Positions 11,107 to 23,519 of a DNA stretch of 64,000 nt are shown one piece after another. Source of the DNA: Sambucus nigra (Eukaryota; Streptophyta; Magnoliopsida; Dipsacales; Adoxaceae); the NCBI GenBank assembly GCA_949130495.1, contig OX422215.1:11385302-11449301 (forward strand), written 5' to 3'. The translations under genes were made by a program, and so were the position numbers. The notes beneath the pieces are model-generated. The model searched no databases and was not told the DNA's origin. It saw only the letters and a program-made list of their open reading frames with translations. Each line of letters begins with the position of its first letter. The stretch's first letter is position 1.

Positions 11107-11848
11107 GAACGCGAAGAAAAAAAAAATTGTGCAATCTTGCCACGGGCACAAGGAACTCTCGGGGACAACTGAAACGTAGGCGGCGTTTCCCTCCGATCGA
11201 CGTCAAGTTACACTTCGGCCCGGCGTAAACAAGTGACTGTAAAAAGTCCACGCCGGAGGTACGTTTTTTTTTTTTGGGGGTGCTCCTACGTGGTTTAATT
11301 TCGCATTTAATTTAGCACGTTGCATAAATTGACTTAAGGGCAAAACCCGTGTGAAAGATAAGGTGGGGATCTCATCACCTCTCCTTGGCCCGAAAATCAC
11401 TAATTATCCATGCATTTGCATATCCCGAGCCATCACATTTAATTTAAAATCAATTAGACATTGGCCTTAGGATATCACATAGCTCATAGGAAACCTCTTA
11501 ACAAGGCTAGAGTTAAAAGCTACTCCAACGCGAACTTGTCAAATCAATTCCGTTTCACCTTGTCTAGGATTGGTGGTTTTTAATGTGTCTTCGTACCGAC
11601 CACCTACCTGGAGGAAAAAACGGGTTTTGAGGCGATAACCGTAGTTGGTCGTCTTTTAAATTCTCCCTTGTCAAAGAGTAGGAGCTGTCTAATTAGGGAG
11701 ATTAATTTGGAGACCCTTATTGTCGTCGATTAATCTCGGGAAAACTAGATTTTAAAATTGAAATTCCCCTCACCTAAATTAGATAATTCAATTTGCTGTG
11801 TGTTAGCTAGGAATTACGTGGTTTGAGTCAAATATTATTTTTCATCAC

Positions 11849-11885
<37 letters not shown>

Positions 11886-11900
11886 GAGTGAGCTGAGTGC
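11107..11900 (+). other. Athila 5' leader between inverted repeat and gag
   Basis: About 790 bases without a long frame. It includes a T/G run near 11262-11280 and a ~31-base A run (11852-11882) just before the start codon. It is duplicated nearly unchanged at 21199-21992. Confidence 0.7.
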
Positions 11901-14900
11901 ATGCGAAGTTGGTTTCGAAATCATACCGGTCGTTTGTCAAGTGTGGAGTCTAGCATTCCCGATACCTACGTAGGTAGATTTTCGATATTCACCGAGATGG
12001 GAGACGAGTTAGCACCACGTGCCCTTAAAGACTACCTTTATCCAACTAGGTCTAGTCAGCGTTCATGCATACTTCTCCCCAATCACAATGCAAATAATTT
12101 CCAATTCCATTCGGGAACAATCCAACTGTTGCCCGTGTTTCGGGGTACTGAAAAAGAGGATCCGTACCTTCACGTGCGTGAATTCGAGGAGATATGTGGG
12201 ACCATTAAGTACCAACAACTCTCCGATGAGATTGTTAAGCTTAAATTGTTCCCGTTCTCGTTGAAAGACAAAGCTAAGAGTTGGTTTAACTCGTTAAAAC
12301 CCGAATCCATCACCACTTGGAACCAAATGAGTGTCACCTTCCTACAACAATTCTTTCCTAACCAAAAGACGGCGTCGATACGTCACGCCATCAACACATT
12401 TAGCCAAAAGGAGGGAGAAGCATTGTGGATGTATTTGGAGCGATTCAAGGACTTGCTGCTGCAATGTCCGCACCATGGGATTGAGATGGGACGCCAAGTC
12501 CAAATTTTATATGAGGGGTTCGATTGTAACACCCGAACTATGCTCGAGTCACTATGTAATGGTGATTTTACCGAGAAGAGTGAGGTCGATGCGTGGGTAT
12601 TTCTAGAAGCCATAGCCAAAAAGTCCCAGCGATGGGCACCCAATAGAGTATCTAGATCCATCACCTCGAATGAGGGGTTCGCTCACCAAGTTGAACAAAG
12701 TTATGATTTAAATGCCAAAGTGGCCACATTGGCCCGACGTTTAGAAGCTTTAGAGACAAGCAATGAGGGAAATCGAACCACATCTGCGGACGTTAAACAT
12801 GTAGGTTCCCCTATGTGTATACTTTGTGATGCATTCGACCACTTAGTCGAGAATTGCCCTGCCCTTCCGGCCCACAAGGCACTCACCGAGCAAGCCAATG
12901 CCCTCTACCAAAATAGGCCAAAGTATGACCCATATTCCAATACATACAATTCGGGATGGCGAGACCACCCCAATCTTTCATGGTCCAAGGGTCAATACCA
13001 AGGAAGTGGAGGTCAATCTTCCGATAACCCACCCCCGGGTTTCCAAAAGAATGCCACTGCACTCTCGAATCCCTCATCCCAAAAGATTCAATCTTTAGAG
13101 GATTCGATGAACCTTCTTGCCCAAAGTACCCTTCAATTCCAGCAAACCACGCAAAATGTCCTCCAATCTACCCAGCAAAGCATGCACGCGAATACGCAAG
13201 CCATTACCAAACTCGAGGTCCAAATGAGCCAACTAGCTAATGCATTGAGTGAGAGGAATAAGGGAACATTCCCAAGTCAGCCCGAACCCAATCCAAAGGG
13301 TAACATGCCAAGGGGTCAATTTCTTATTCAAGGCGACACGAGCGCATCACACCCCCAAGAGCATGCAAAAGCCATCATCACGCTTAGGTCTGGCAAGGAA
13401 GTAGAGACAAATATTTCACCACCTACCGAGAGTGAATCCGAGAAAGGTAAGGCGAAGGAAGATCCACCCGTGTCTCCAACTTCATCCTCACCTTTACCTT
13501 CCGAGCCATCTGTAGAGACCTATGTACCAAAAGCTCCATTTCCACAGCGTTTGGTGCCACAAAAGAAAAAGGCACAAGTTGATAAGATGTTGGACGTATT
13601 CAAGCAAGTACAAATCAATATCCCACTGCTTGATGCTATTCAACAAGTCCCATCCTATGCGAAATTTCTAAAGGACCTTTGTACCTTCAAGAGAAGCACC
13701 AACGTACCCAAGAAAGCTTTTCTCGCCGAGCAAGCAAGCTCGATCATTTCATATCGAACTCCCATCAAGTATAAGGATCCCGGTACTCCGACGATCTCTA
13801 TAAAGATAGGGGAGTACCTCATCGAGAAGGCACTTCTAGATTTAGGAGCAAGCGTGAATCTTCTGTCGTACACCGTATACGAGAAACTAGGTTTGGGGGA
13901 GTTGAAACCGACTAGGATTACCTTGTCCTTAGCCGATCGTTCTGTGAAAATCCCGAGAGGTATTGTTGAGGACGTCCTAATTAAAGTGGGTGACTTTATA
14001 TTTCCTGTCGACTTTGTTGTCTTGGACACCCAACAAGTGCAAAATCCTATTGCACAAATCCCTGTTATTTTGGGTCGTCCTTTCCTCGCCACATCTGATG
14101 CTGTTATTAGGTGTCGGAGCGGCCAATTGAACCTATCCTTTGGGAACATGACTATGGACCTTAATGTGTTCAATTTGGCCAAACAGCCACCCGATGATGA
14201 TGAACCCATGGATGTCGACATGATTGATAGTATTGTCCAAAAGACTTTCGAGCAAACTTATAATGACGACCCTTTAGCATCTTGTCTTGCCTTTTTTGGG
14301 TCCGAATTTGATGTCGAACAGTCCATCGAAGAAGTCAATGCCCTCCTCGACTCTGCCCCTATCATGGAAGTAGGAAATTGGAAGTCTAAATCCGAGCCCC
14401 TCTCACTTTCCTCATCACATATTCCACCCTCAATTGAGAAAGCTCCCGAGCTTGAATTGAAGCCACTGCCTGAAACGCTCAAGTATAGGTTCTTAGGACC
14501 TTCTGAATCCTTACCTGTTATCATCGCGTCTGACTTAGACAACGAACAGGAAGATAAACTGTTGCGTGTTCTCAACGAACACAAGGAAGCCATCGGATGG
14601 ACCATAGCCGACATTAAGGGGATAAGTCCCTCGGTGTGCATGCATAGGATACACTTAGAAGACAATGCTAAAAATTCCCGTGAAGCACAACGTAGACTTA
14701 ATCCCAATATGAAAGAGGTCGTCCGAGCCGAGGTGCTAAAATTGCTCGATGCGGGTATCATTTACCCCATCTCTGATAGCCAATGGGTCAGTCCCGTTCA
14801 AGTGGTCCCTAAGAAATCCGGTGTTACGGTGGTTAAAAATAACGATGATGAGTTAGTACCCACAAGGATTCAAACCGGTTGGCGAGTGTGTATTGATTAT

Positions 14901-17351
14901 AGGAAGTTGAACGCTGTTACAAGGAAGGATCACTTTCCCCTTCCTTTCATAGACCAAATGCTAGAGAGATTATCCGGCTATCCATATTACTGTTTTCTCG
15001 ACGGTTACTCCGGATACAATCAAATTCCCATCGCTCCTGAGGATCAAGAGAAAACCACCTTCACTTGTCCATTTGGTACTTTTGCCTACCGACGCATGCC
15101 CTTTGGGTTATGCAATGCACCCGCCACCTTTCAGCGGTGCATGATGAGTATCTTTTCGGATATGGTGGAGCGGTTTCTTGAAGTCTTTATGGATGATTTT
15201 TCTGTATTTGGGTCTAGTTTTGATGAGTGCCTCCATCACCTCACCCTCGTTCTGAAGAGGTGTAAAGAAAAGAACCTTGTGCTTAATTGGGAGAAGTGTC
15301 ACTTTATGGTCAAACAAGGCATAGTGCTAGGTCACATCATTTCTGAAAAGGGTATCGAGGTAGATAAAGCTCAAATAGATCTCATTGCTAATCTCCCACC
15401 CCCTAAAACTGTGCGTGAAGTTCGATCATTCTTAGGACACGCCGGTTTTTATCGGAGATTTATTAAGGATTTTAGCAAAATCTCTCGACCCTTGTGCAAT
15501 CTTCTTGCCAAGGACACACCCTTCGATTTCACTAACGAATGCGTTCATGCCTTTGAAATGCTAAAGACGGAATTGACCTCTGCAACTATTATGAGATCTC
15601 CCGACTGGAATCAGCCGTTTGAGATCATGTGTGACGCTTCCGACTATGCCATAGGTGCGGTTCTAGGTCAGCGTAATGAGAAACTTCCTCACGTCATCTA
15701 TTATGCCAGTAGAACTCTTAATGATGCCCAATTGAACTATTCCACGACTGAAAAAGAGTTCCTCGCTGTTGTTTTTGCTCTTGAGAAGTTTAGGTCTTAC
15801 TTGATAGGATCCAAAGTTGTCATTTTCACCGATCACTCAGCCCTGCGATACCTTTTGTCTAAAAAGGATGCCAAGGCTCGTCTCATTAGGTGGGTCCTAT
15901 TACTGCAAGAGTTTGACCTTGAAATTCGGGATAAGAAAGGGTGTGAGAATGTAGTGGTGGATCATTTGTCTAGGTTAACCATTGACTCTTTCGATAACCT
16001 GCTGTCACTAAATGAGTCCTTTCCCGATGAGCAACTGATGCTTGTTTCTCAGCTTCCATGGTTCGCCGATATTGTGAACTATCTTGTGACAAGTGAAATG
16101 CCACTGCATTGGTCTAAGCAAGATTGTTCCAAATTTTTAAAGGAAGTCAAACATTTCTTTTGGGATGACCCGTATCTTTTCAAGTATTGTCCCGATCAAA
16201 TCATTCGAAAGTGTGTCCCCGATCACGAGATTCAAAGCGTAATCTCTTTCTGCCATGACCAAGCCTGTGGAGGTCATTTCAGTGCTAAAAAGACCGCTGC
16301 AAAAATCTTGCAGTGTGGATTCTATTGGCCCACCATTTTTCGTGACTCGAATGATTACAGTAGGAGTTGTGACCGTTGCCAACGGTTAGGAAAGATCACA
16401 CGTAGGAATATGATGCCCTTAAATCCCATTCTGATTATCGAGGTTTTTGACTGTTGGGGCATTGATTTTATGGGTCCATTTCCAAATTCCTACGGAAATC
16501 TCTACATTCTTTTAGCAGTTGATTATGTGTCTAAGTGGGTAGAAGCCATACCATGTAGGACGAATGATCACCACGTGGTGGTCAAATTCATTCGAGAAAA
16601 TATTTTCTCCCGTTTCGGCACGCCACGAGCCATCATTAGCGATCAGGGAACCCATTTCTGTAATCGATCCTTCGAGAGTCTTATGAAAAAGTACTCGGTC
16701 ACGCACAAAGTAGGATGTTCTTATCACCCTCAAACCAGTGGTCAAGTTGAAGTTTCCAATAGGCAAATCAAGCAAATCATCGAGAAGACAGTGAATCCAA
16801 ACCGAAAGGATTGGTCCTTAAGGTTATTGGATGCATTGTGGGCTTATCGCACTGCCTACAAAACACCACTTGGTATGTCCCCGTATAGGCTTGTCTATGG
16901 AAAAGCCTGTCACCTTCCGGTAGAGTTAGAACACAAGGCCTATTGGGCCATTAAGACCTTCAATTTCGATTTACCTGCTGCGGGAGAGGTCCGAAAACTA
17001 CAACTTAATGAGTTGGAAGAGATTAGGAATGATGCGTACGAAAATGCAAAATTGTATAAAGAGAAAATGAAAATGTTCCATGACAAGTCCATCCTACGGA
17101 AGTCATTTGAGCCTGGACAGAAAGTTCTCTTATACAATTCTAGGTTGCATCTCTTTCCCGGTAAGTTGAGGTCTAGATGGTCCGGTCCCTTTATTGTTAG
17201 GACAGTCTACCCACATGGGGCGGTTGAGATAGAGAATCCTAAAAATGGTGAAATTTTCAAAGTTAATGGTCAAAGGTTGAAGCCATATCTGGAATTGCGA
17301 GATCAAAAAGTGGAGGATATTCTCCTCCAAGACCCTGTGTACCACGAGTGA
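11901..17351 (+). CDS. gag-pol: Athila Gag-Pol polyprotein
   Basis: A single 1816-residue frame makes the particle protein and the enzymes for reverse transcription and integration. Gag (about 1-300) has the retrotransposon capsid fold signature ([31 protein letters not shown]). A CX2CX4HX4C zinc knuckle starts at C306. A Ser/Pro/Gln-rich linker follows. The aspartic protease has D647-L-G-A. Reverse transcriptase spans about 960-1150, with the FMDDF box at D1098/D1099. RNase H has D1245 and the TEKE motif at 1283-1286. The integrase zinc-binding residues are H1452, H1459, C1490 and C1493. The integrase core is D1522, D1581 and E1617, an exact D,D35E. No chromodomain is seen. The start codon follows a long A run. 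All catalytic residues are present and there is no internal stop or frameshift, so the frame looks functional. Gag and Pol are fused in frame, so any Gag excess must come from processing or an unknown mechanism. Confidence 0.95.
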   Translation: MRSWFRNHTGRLSSVESSIPDTYVGRFSIFTEMGDELAPRALKDYLYPTRSSQRSCILLPNHNANNFQFHSGTIQLLPVFRGTEKEDPYLHVREFEEICGTIKYQQLSDEIVKLKLFPFSLKDKAKSWFNSLKPESITTWNQMSVTFLQQFFPNQKTASIRHAINTFSQKEGEALWMYLERFKDLLLQCPHHGIEMGRQVQILYEGFDCNTRTMLESLCNGDFTEKSEVDAWVFLEAIAKKSQRWAPNRVSRSITSNEGFAHQVEQSYDLNAKVATLARRLEALETSNEGNRTTSADVKHVGSPMCILCDAFDHLVENCPALPAHKALTEQANALYQNRPKYDPYSNTYNSGWRDHPNLSWSKGQYQGSGGQSSDNPPPGFQKNATALSNPSSQKIQSLEDSMNLLAQSTLQFQQTTQNVLQSTQQSMHANTQAITKLEVQMSQLANALSERNKGTFPSQPEPNPKGNMPRGQFLIQGDTSASHPQEHAKAIITLRSGKEVETNISPPTESESEKGKAKEDPPVSPTSSSPLPSEPSVETYVPKAPFPQRLVPQKKKAQVDKMLDVFKQVQINIPLLDAIQQVPSYAKFLKDLCTFKRSTNVPKKAFLAEQASSIISYRTPIKYKDPGTPTISIKIGEYLIEKALLDLGASVNLLSYTVYEKLGLGELKPTRITLSLADRSVKIPRGIVEDVLIKVGDFIFPVDFVVLDTQQVQNPIAQIPVILGRPFLATSDAVIRCRSGQLNLSFGNMTMDLNVFNLAKQPPDDDEPMDVDMIDSIVQKTFEQTYNDDPLASCLAFFGSEFDVEQSIEEVNALLDSAPIMEVGNWKSKSEPLSLSSSHIPPSIEKAPELELKPLPETLKYRFLGPSESLPVIIASDLDNEQEDKLLRVLNEHKEAIGWTIADIKGISPSVCMHRIHLEDNAKNSREAQRRLNPNMKEVVRAEVLKLLDAGIIYPISDSQWVSPVQVVPKKSGVTVVKNNDDELVPTRIQTGWRVCIDYRKLNAVTRKDHFPLPFIDQMLERLSGYPYYCFLDGYSGYNQIPIAPEDQEKTTFTCPFGTFAYRRMPFGLCNAPATFQRCMMSIFSDMVERFLEVFMDDFSVFGSSFDECLHHLTLVLKRCKEKNLVLNWEKCHFMVKQGIVLGHIISEKGIEVDKAQIDLIANLPPPKTVREVRSFLGHAGFYRRFIKDFSKISRPLCNLLAKDTPFDFTNECVHAFEMLKTELTSATIMRSPDWNQPFEIMCDASDYAIGAVLGQRNEKLPHVIYYASRTLNDAQLNYSTTEKEFLAVVFALEKFRSYLIGSKVVIFTDHSALRYLLSKKDAKARLIRWVLLLQEFDLEIRDKKGCENVVVDHLSRLTIDSFDNLLSLNESFPDEQLMLVSQLPWFADIVNYLVTSEMPLHWSKQDCSKFLKEVKHFFWDDPYLFKYCPDQIIRKCVPDHEIQSVISFCHDQACGGHFSAKKTAAKILQCGFYWPTIFRDSNDYSRSCDRCQRLGKITRRNMMPLNPILIIEVFDCWGIDFMGPFPNSYGNLYILLAVDYVSKWVEAIPCRTNDHHVVVKFIRENIFSRFGTPRAIISDQGTHFCNRSFESLMKKYSVTHKVGCSYHPQTSGQVEVSNRQIKQIIEKTVNPNRKDWSLRLLDALWAYRTAYKTPLGMSPYRLVYGKACHLPVELEHKAYWAIKTFNFDLPAAGEVRKLQLNELEEIRNDAYENAKLYKEKMKMFHDKSILRKSFEPGQKVLLYNSRLHLFPGKLRSRWSGPFIVRTVYPHGAVEIENPKNGEIFKVNGQRLKPYLELRDQKVEDILLQDPVYHE

Positions 17352-17531
17352 ACATGAAAATGGGTCATTGTTGTTGTATCATACTTTTTGTTTTACAGGA
17401 ATTGTGCGTTGGAAAAAGTCCCTCATTATGGTAAGATCTTTCATATCTTTCCCACCTTTTAAATTTTTGTCGTGAACATTGAGGACAATGTAGAAATTAG
17501 GTTTGGGGGTATTGAGGTCATTTTTCTCCGC

Positions 17532-17573
<42 letters not shown>

Positions 17574-18997
17574 AAAATCCAAAAAGATTTTCAATATAAT
17601 TGAGTTTTGAAACAATTTCTTAATATAGAATTAATTCATGGATCTCTCATCTTATGAAATTTTTACACATTAGCCATATAATATGATCGAAAATGGATAT
17701 TGAGGCGAAAGTAATATGCTTAACGAATAAATGTGGAGATTTTAACCCGATGAGATTTTGTGCCATTCATCGTTTTCGAGAGATTTAAATCAATCCGAGT
17801 TAAAATTACTCAATCTTTCCTTCAGTGATAAATTCGTTGATGATCTCAAATTCTTTGTTTTGTTCGATTACTGAAAACAAAAGGTCAAAATGTGAATCTT
17901 AAGCACTAGAAGTCTTAGTAAGTCGTCTTGAGACACAAATCAGATTAACAAAACTTGAGAAATGAGATTAGGCCATCGTTTGAAAGCCCAAAAATAAGCT
18001 TAAATTCCAACCTTTTTATAATATTCCATTGCAAGCCCAATTAAGCCAAAAAGAAAATAAGCCTTTTGTTGAAAACCCATTATCCTATCCAACTCCAACT
18101 GGGAGTTTAAAGCCTATAAAAACAAGCCATACCTATTTTCTGAGAATACTAGGGTAAAATTACGGTAGGAAAAAGGCCAAAAGAAAATGAGGTTGCAAGA
18201 ATGTGAGTATGAAAAAAAAATGTGAGCTTGAAAAGAAAAAGCAAAAAGACAAATTGAGGTTAGAAGAAAAAGTGCTAAAAGTCAAAATACCGAAAAATCT
18301 CTATATTCTCAGAAATTTTTGAACTCCAAAGCCATTCTTTCTAGCTAAAATCCGAGCCTACAATACAACCAAAGAAAGTCCTAATCGATCTCAAGTGAAG
18401 TTAGTTAAAGTGTGGAGAGAAGTCGAATAGGATCTATGGTGTGATTCAATGTTTTCAACAAGTAATCGATTTTCTGTTCATGAGATCATATTCATCCATT
18501 GTATAAAACTCCATTTTTGATTATGTATATGTGAAATTTGTTCATATAAATTTACTCTTTTATTCACATATACCGAGAGAAAATAACCCATTTCGGAGTG
18601 TTCGATTGTGAGTGCATTCTGTGAGATTTTGAAATCAAAACGAACTTTCGGATAAGAAATGTAACGATCAAATCTTTTGAAATTGACGGTTATATTGGCT
18701 ATGCACACACAGACACAATAAGTTGAGATTGAGAAATGAAATTCTACAATATTTATGAAGTTTGCATTCAAACTTGGTTATATTACTTTTTAGTCATTTG
18801 TATTGAGTCAAGCTTTTGAATTTTGTGGGTATATTCACTGCAAACCCTCACGAGACAAAACTCGTCCACTAGGGTAACCTAGAGGTTTAACGGCTTGTTG
18901 CACATGCTAAGTGCAATCGTGATTCCTACGAAAGTGAGTTAGATTTTAAAATTTTAGTTTTGCTCGAGGACTAGCAAAGTTTAGGTTTGGGGGTATT
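17352..18997 (+). other. Athila 3' noncoding region with two PPT-like sites
   Basis: No env-like frame is seen, only short random frames. A PPT-like 'attaggtttgggggtattga' at about 17496-17515 repeats the real PPT at 18979-18997 ('gtttaggtttgggggtatt' before the LTR TG). A ~33-base A run follows the first site. The rest is AT-rich. Confidence 0.75.
18979..18997 (+). promoter_or_regulatory. Polypurine tract of Athila element
   Basis: 'gtttaggtttgggggtatt' directly before the 3' LTR TGATGAG. Position and G-rich core fit the plus-strand primer of Athila/Tat elements. Confidence 0.8.
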
Positions 18998-20715
18998 TGA
19001 TGAGTGCATTATTTTGTATGAATTATGCCCAAATCTAGGCCTTGTTAGACCCATTGTATCTTAAATAATGAGTTTTTAGAGTCGTTTTCGAAAAATAAAA
19101 GAAAAATGCAGGTTTGAATAAAATCCGAGTTAAAAAAATACAATTTTAATAACTCCGGGGGTAAAATTGTAATTTCAAAAACTTTATGGGCCTGAAAATA
19201 ATTTTTAAATGTTTATCTAGGCAAAATAAAGTTCCCTCTGAAATTTGGTTGAATTTGGAGTTAAAATGAAAAAGTTATGAATTCCGGGGTTAAAAATATA
19301 AATAAGGGTAAATTCATAATTTTCTAAACTTTCTGGGGCTGAAATTAAATTAATATAAGTTATTTTATATTTTTGCAGGTACCCCTGAAGTTTGGTGAAG
19401 ATCCGAGGTGATTTAGTGAAGATATGAAGATTGTGGGAATAATTTAAAGAAGTACAAAGTTAAGGGGCCAAAGTGGAAGAATGCAATTTCTGGAAATGGG
19501 ATTGGGTTATATATTATTGAAGCAGCAATTATTATAAGAACGCTGCTTGGTTCAGTGGTCTCGCGCGCGCGTGGAAGGAGAAGGTCAGGGGTTCGATTCT
19601 TCCCCCTGACCTTAATTTTTTGGTAAAAAAATTCTCAAGCCCAAATTGCACCCAAACGCAGCCTTAAAGAGATAAGGTTTGACAGCTTCTTAGTCCGAAA
19701 ATCAAGGGATTTGGAGCTGACCATTACGTGATTTTCAAGATATTCCGTGGGACTCTTTTTTTTGGTTGATTTTTAGGAATTTATAATTCATATAAATCAA
19801 TTAAAAGGGTGTTTTACACCAACTCAAATACCCTAATTCTAAGCCTATAAATAGGACCCTTGGGTTCATTATTTTAGGGGTGATAGAGAGAGCTTTAGAG
19901 AGGGCCAATAATTATTTTGTGGGTGGAATTTTTGTCAAGATTATTTGTGACACATCAATTGTAAGTTTGTTTATTTAATGAAATTGAGTATTCATTCTTG
20001 CAATTTTATTATGTCTACAATTATGCTAGCTTAATTTCCTCACTAGGACTAGGTGAAATTTATCATGTGTGATTAATATTGTGTGTGATTTAATTTCGTC
20101 TTTATTTCCCGATATGTGCTAAAAGTTTTAAAAATTCGGTATTCATTTAAAACGACACGAGAGTGCGTTTTAAACCTTCGGCATTATTTGAAAAAAAAAA
20201 TCATTTTTATATTTTAAGTATGAGTACTTTTTGATGGGTTATACTTTTATTAAATTGATTGATAGCCCATGCTTAAAGACTATATTTTAAAATTTAAAAG
20301 TGAACTTTTTAAGGGAATAGGGATTTTAGGCGTCTAAATTTAGAGACGTTAAATTTTATTTTGGACTTCTCACGTATTATTTTTCCGAATTAAATACGAC
20401 GAGAGCCGGTTTAATTTGAGTTATAAAATCGGGAATGACGAATTTAAATTATTGCACAGTGTTAGTTTAACGTGATAAATGGATCCAATGTCCTAGTTTT
20501 CACGCTACCTTGATTATATCTCTCGTACTCCTATTTCTTGTTTGTGTTGCTTAGTTTAATATTACATCTCATCTCCAACCCAATTTAGTCTAGTTGGACA
20601 GTCACAATTATTTTTAAAGAAAAAAATTGATAAATCTCTGTGGGTTCGACCCGTACTTACACTCGCTATTCTATAATAGCCCGTGCACTTGCGGTATTTT
20701 ATAAAATTGACAACA
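18998..20715 (+). repeat. Athila 3' LTR
   Basis: 1718 bp, nearly identical to 8902-10618. It holds the TATA box at 19846-19853 and the tRNA-like hairpin with A box 19548-19558, B box 19590-19600 and stem 19581-19613. It also acts as 5' LTR of the truncated copy that follows, since a PBS lies at 20722. Confidence 0.93.
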
Positions 20716-21940
20716 AGTTTTTGGCGCCGTTGGATACTTTTTCGAATTTTTCGTCACTTTTTTTTTTTTTTTTTAATATGCTCCTGAAAAAAAAAAAAAA
20801 AAAAAACTACACCAAACGTAAAGTGCGACACATGCAAAAAAAAAAAATACGAAAAGAGAGGAAAAAAAAATGACACACGCACTAGTGGTGTATTTAACAA
20901 GAAAAAAAAAACTTATGAAACAATTTTTTTTTTTTTTTTTTTCAGAAATTTTTACTTTTTTTTTTATGAATTTTTACTAACAAAGATTTATCACAATTTA
21001 GTTTTTTTTTTCTTGTTAAATACACCACTAGTGCGTGTGTCATTTTTTTTTCCTCTCTTTTCGTATTTTTTTTTTTGCATGTGTCGCACTTTACGTTTGG
21101 TGTAGTTTCTTTTTTTTTTTTTTTTTTCAGGAGCATATTAAAAAAAAAAAAAAAAAAAAAAAGTGACGAAAAATTCGAAAAAGTGTCCAACGGTGCGCGA
21201 ACGCGAAGAAAAAAAAAATTGTGCAATCTTGCCACGGGCACAAGGAACTCTCGGGGACAACTGAAACGTAGGCGGCGTTTCCCTCCGATCGACGTCAAGT
21301 TACACTTCGGCCCGGCGTAAACAAGTGACTGTAAAAAGTCCACGCCGGAGGTACGTTTTTTTTTTTTGGGGGTGCTCCTACGTGGTTTAATTTCGCATTT
21401 AATTTAGCACGTTGCATAAATTGACTTAAGGGCAAAACCCGTGTGAAAGATAAGGTGGGGATCTCATCACCTCTCCTTGGCCCGAAAATCACTAATTATC
21501 CATGCATTTGCATATCCCGAGCCATCACATTTAATTTAAAATCAATTAGACATTGGCCTTAGGATATCACATAGCTCATAGGAAACCTCTTAACAAGGCT
21601 AGAGTTAAAAGCTACTCCAACGCGAACTTGTCAAATCAATTCCGTTTCACCTTGTCTAGGATTGGTGGTTTTTAATGTGTCTTCGTACCGACCACCTACC
21701 TGGAGGAAAAAACGGGTTTTGAGGCGATAACCGTAGTTGGTCGTCTTTTAAATTCTCCCTTGTCAAAGAGTAGGAGCTGTCTAATTAGGGAGATTAATTT
21801 GGAGACCCTTATTGTCGTCGATTAATCTCGGGAAAACTAGATTTTAAAATTGAAATTCCCCTCACCTAAATTAGATAATTCAATTTGCTGTGTGTTAGCT
21901 AGGAATTACGTGGTTTGAGTCAAATATTATTTTTCATCAC

Positions 21941-21977
<37 letters not shown>

Positions 21978-22791
21978 GAGTGAGCTGAGTGCATGCGAAG
22001 TTGGTTTCGAAATCATACCGGTCGTTTGTCAAGTGTGGAGTCTAGCATTCCCGATACCTACGTAGGTAGATTTTCGATATTCACCGAGATGGGAGACGAG
22101 TTAGCACCACGTGCCCTTAAAGACTACCTTTATCCAACTAGGTCTAGTCAGCGTTCATGCATACTTCTCCCCAATCACAATGCAAATAATTTCCAATTCC
22201 ATTCGGGAACAATCCAACTGTTGCCCGTGTTTCGGGGTACTGAAAAAGAGGATCCGTACCTTCACGTGCGTGAATTCGAGGAGATATGTGGGACCATTAA
22301 GTACCAACAACTCTCCGATGAGATTGTTAAGCTTAAATTGTTCCCGTTCTCGTTGAAAGACAAAGCTAAGAGTTGGTTTAACTCGTTAAAACCCGAATCC
22401 ATCACCACTTGGAACCAAATGAGTGTCACCTTCCTACAACAATTCTTTCCTAACCAAAAGACGGCGTCGATACGTCACGCCATCAACACATTTAGCCAAA
22501 AGGAGGGAGAAGCATTGTGGATGTATTTGGAGCGATTCAAGGACTTGCTGCTGCAATGTCCGCACCATGGGATTGAGATGGGACGCCAAGTCCAAATTTT
22601 ATATGAGGGGTTCGATTGTAACACCCGAACTATGCTCGAGTCACTATGTAATGGTGATTTTACCGAGAAGAGTGAGGTCGATGCGTGGGTATTTCTAGAA
22701 GCCATAGCCAAAAAGTCCCAGCGATGGGCACCCAATAGAGTATCTAGATCCATCACCTCGAATGAGGGGTTCGCTCACCAAGTTGAACAAA
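20716..22791 (+). mobile_element. Truncated second Athila internal region (stub)
   Basis: Repeats 10619-12692 nearly base for base: PBS (20722-20732), inverted repeat (20724-21198), leader, A run and the first 267 gag codons. Differences noticed are in homopolymer lengths and loss of a few bases after the first A run. Identity ends after 'gttgaacaaa' at 22791, where coiled-coil-unit sequence begins. The remaining pol and the outer LTR are absent. Confidence 0.9.
20724..21198. repeat. Giant inverted repeat, second copy
   Basis: Arms 20724-20912 and 21001-21198 with an ~88-base spacer. Same landmarks as the first copy, with slightly different A/T run lengths. Confidence 0.88.
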
Positions 22792-22979
22792 AATTCCAAG
22801 TGGTGATCATCCTCTCTCTGTCGATTTCCTTCTTGAATACAAGAATTATACTAGTAGCTTCATGGCTCTTCCAATATAGGGCATTCCTAATCTCCCTCAT
22901 CCAAGTGAGGAGGCTGCTGTTTCTTCCTCCTTTGAACCACCAGACGTTGAGTCCATCCTTGTCGAGGAAGAGGATTTAA
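21993..22979 (+). pseudogene. Truncated Athila gag fused to unrelated sequence
   Basis: The frame is 328 codons. Residues 1-267 equal the N-terminus of the polyprotein at 11901, including the whole capsid-like part up to FAHQVEQ. Residues 268-328 come from the wrong frame of the neighbouring coiled-coil unit. The zinc knuckle, protease and all enzymes are lost. If the LTR at 18998 is transcribed, a truncated capsid-like protein could be made. Whether it would interfere with the intact element is speculation. Confidence 0.85.
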
Positions 22980-23180
22980 TGGATCCTAGGAAAATAATCA
23001 TATTGATTGAAGATGATAATGTTAATGCTTATTCCCCAAAACCAAGTCCTCAAAAGGGACTGATCAAGAAGGTCCTTTGGCTACAAACTCGGACTTATCT
23101 GTCCGAGAGAAAAATAAAAAGGGCAAGGTCCCCATGCCTTCTCAACCATTCAAGAAAGGTAATGTCCTCTCATCTTTGAG
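22794..23180 (+). pseudogene. Coiled-coil unit protein, acidic middle segment
   Basis: The frame reading IPSGDHPLSVDFLLEYKNY, then EEEDLMDP and IIILIEDDN, parallels copy 2 (LIEYKNTCSSF, then EEEGMAPP and LILQDDD). The gene appears to belong to the plant 'putative gypsy-type transposon' proteins, which have an N-terminal domain, an acidic linker and a long coiled coil. An in-frame stop and shifts make it nonfunctional. The part before this point is missing, removed together with the Athila stub's 3' half. Confidence 0.5.
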
Positions 23181-23519
23181 GTCTTCATAGGTGTTTTCAG
23201 TGGCCAAGAATCCCTCATTGGCTTACAGTTTGCTGAAGGGAGGTGTGCTCGCCACTGGTCGCGAGTAGGTCAAACAGTTATCTTATGAGCAGCTCACATC
23301 CCGTCCTGCTCAAGCATTGTCTCTGATGAGCCAAGAAATCTTTTTTTCATTCTTCTCTGAAGTGTTTGGAAACCTTTTTTTTGTTAATGACATGTCCATT
23401 ATTTGTTTCTTTGTATTTTATGGAGGATTTTATTTATTCTGGATAGCCGATTAGATCAGTCCAAATTATTTATTCTTTGCTAAAGTCTCAAGAAGCCCTG
23501 GCCTATTGCCAGGAACGCC

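Larger units (their letters stand above)
8902..20715 (+). mobile_element. Intact Athila-lineage Ty3 retrotransposon
   Basis: 11.8 kb element with the order: 5' LTR 8902-10618, tRNA-Asp-type PBS at 10625, giant inverted repeat, leader, one gag-pol frame, ~1.65 kb 3' noncoding region, PPT 18979-18997, 3' LTR 18998-20715. The gag style, the DLGAS protease, the lack of a chromodomain and the PBS type point to Athila. No env-like frame is present in the 3' region. The LTRs differ by eye at only two substitutions and one A-run length, so the insertion is young. No target-site duplication can be tested because the 3' LTR is followed by another internal region (20716-22791), not by host sequence. Confidence 0.92.

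Noticed and set aside
10849..11251. Several 68-100-codon frames with long Phe/Lys runs (also 20640-21343)
   Set aside because: They arise from poly-A/poly-T tracts of the Athila leader inverted repeat, not from genes.
13655..14761. Long minus-strand frames (188 and 167 codons) inside the Athila polyprotein
   Set aside because: They are antisense shadows of gag-pol, with composition expected from the reverse strand of the coding frame and no recognisable domain.
18478..18771. 97-codon minus frame as a possible env-like gene
   Set aside because: Wrong strand for an env-like gene, short, and without a convincing signal peptide or transmembrane segment.
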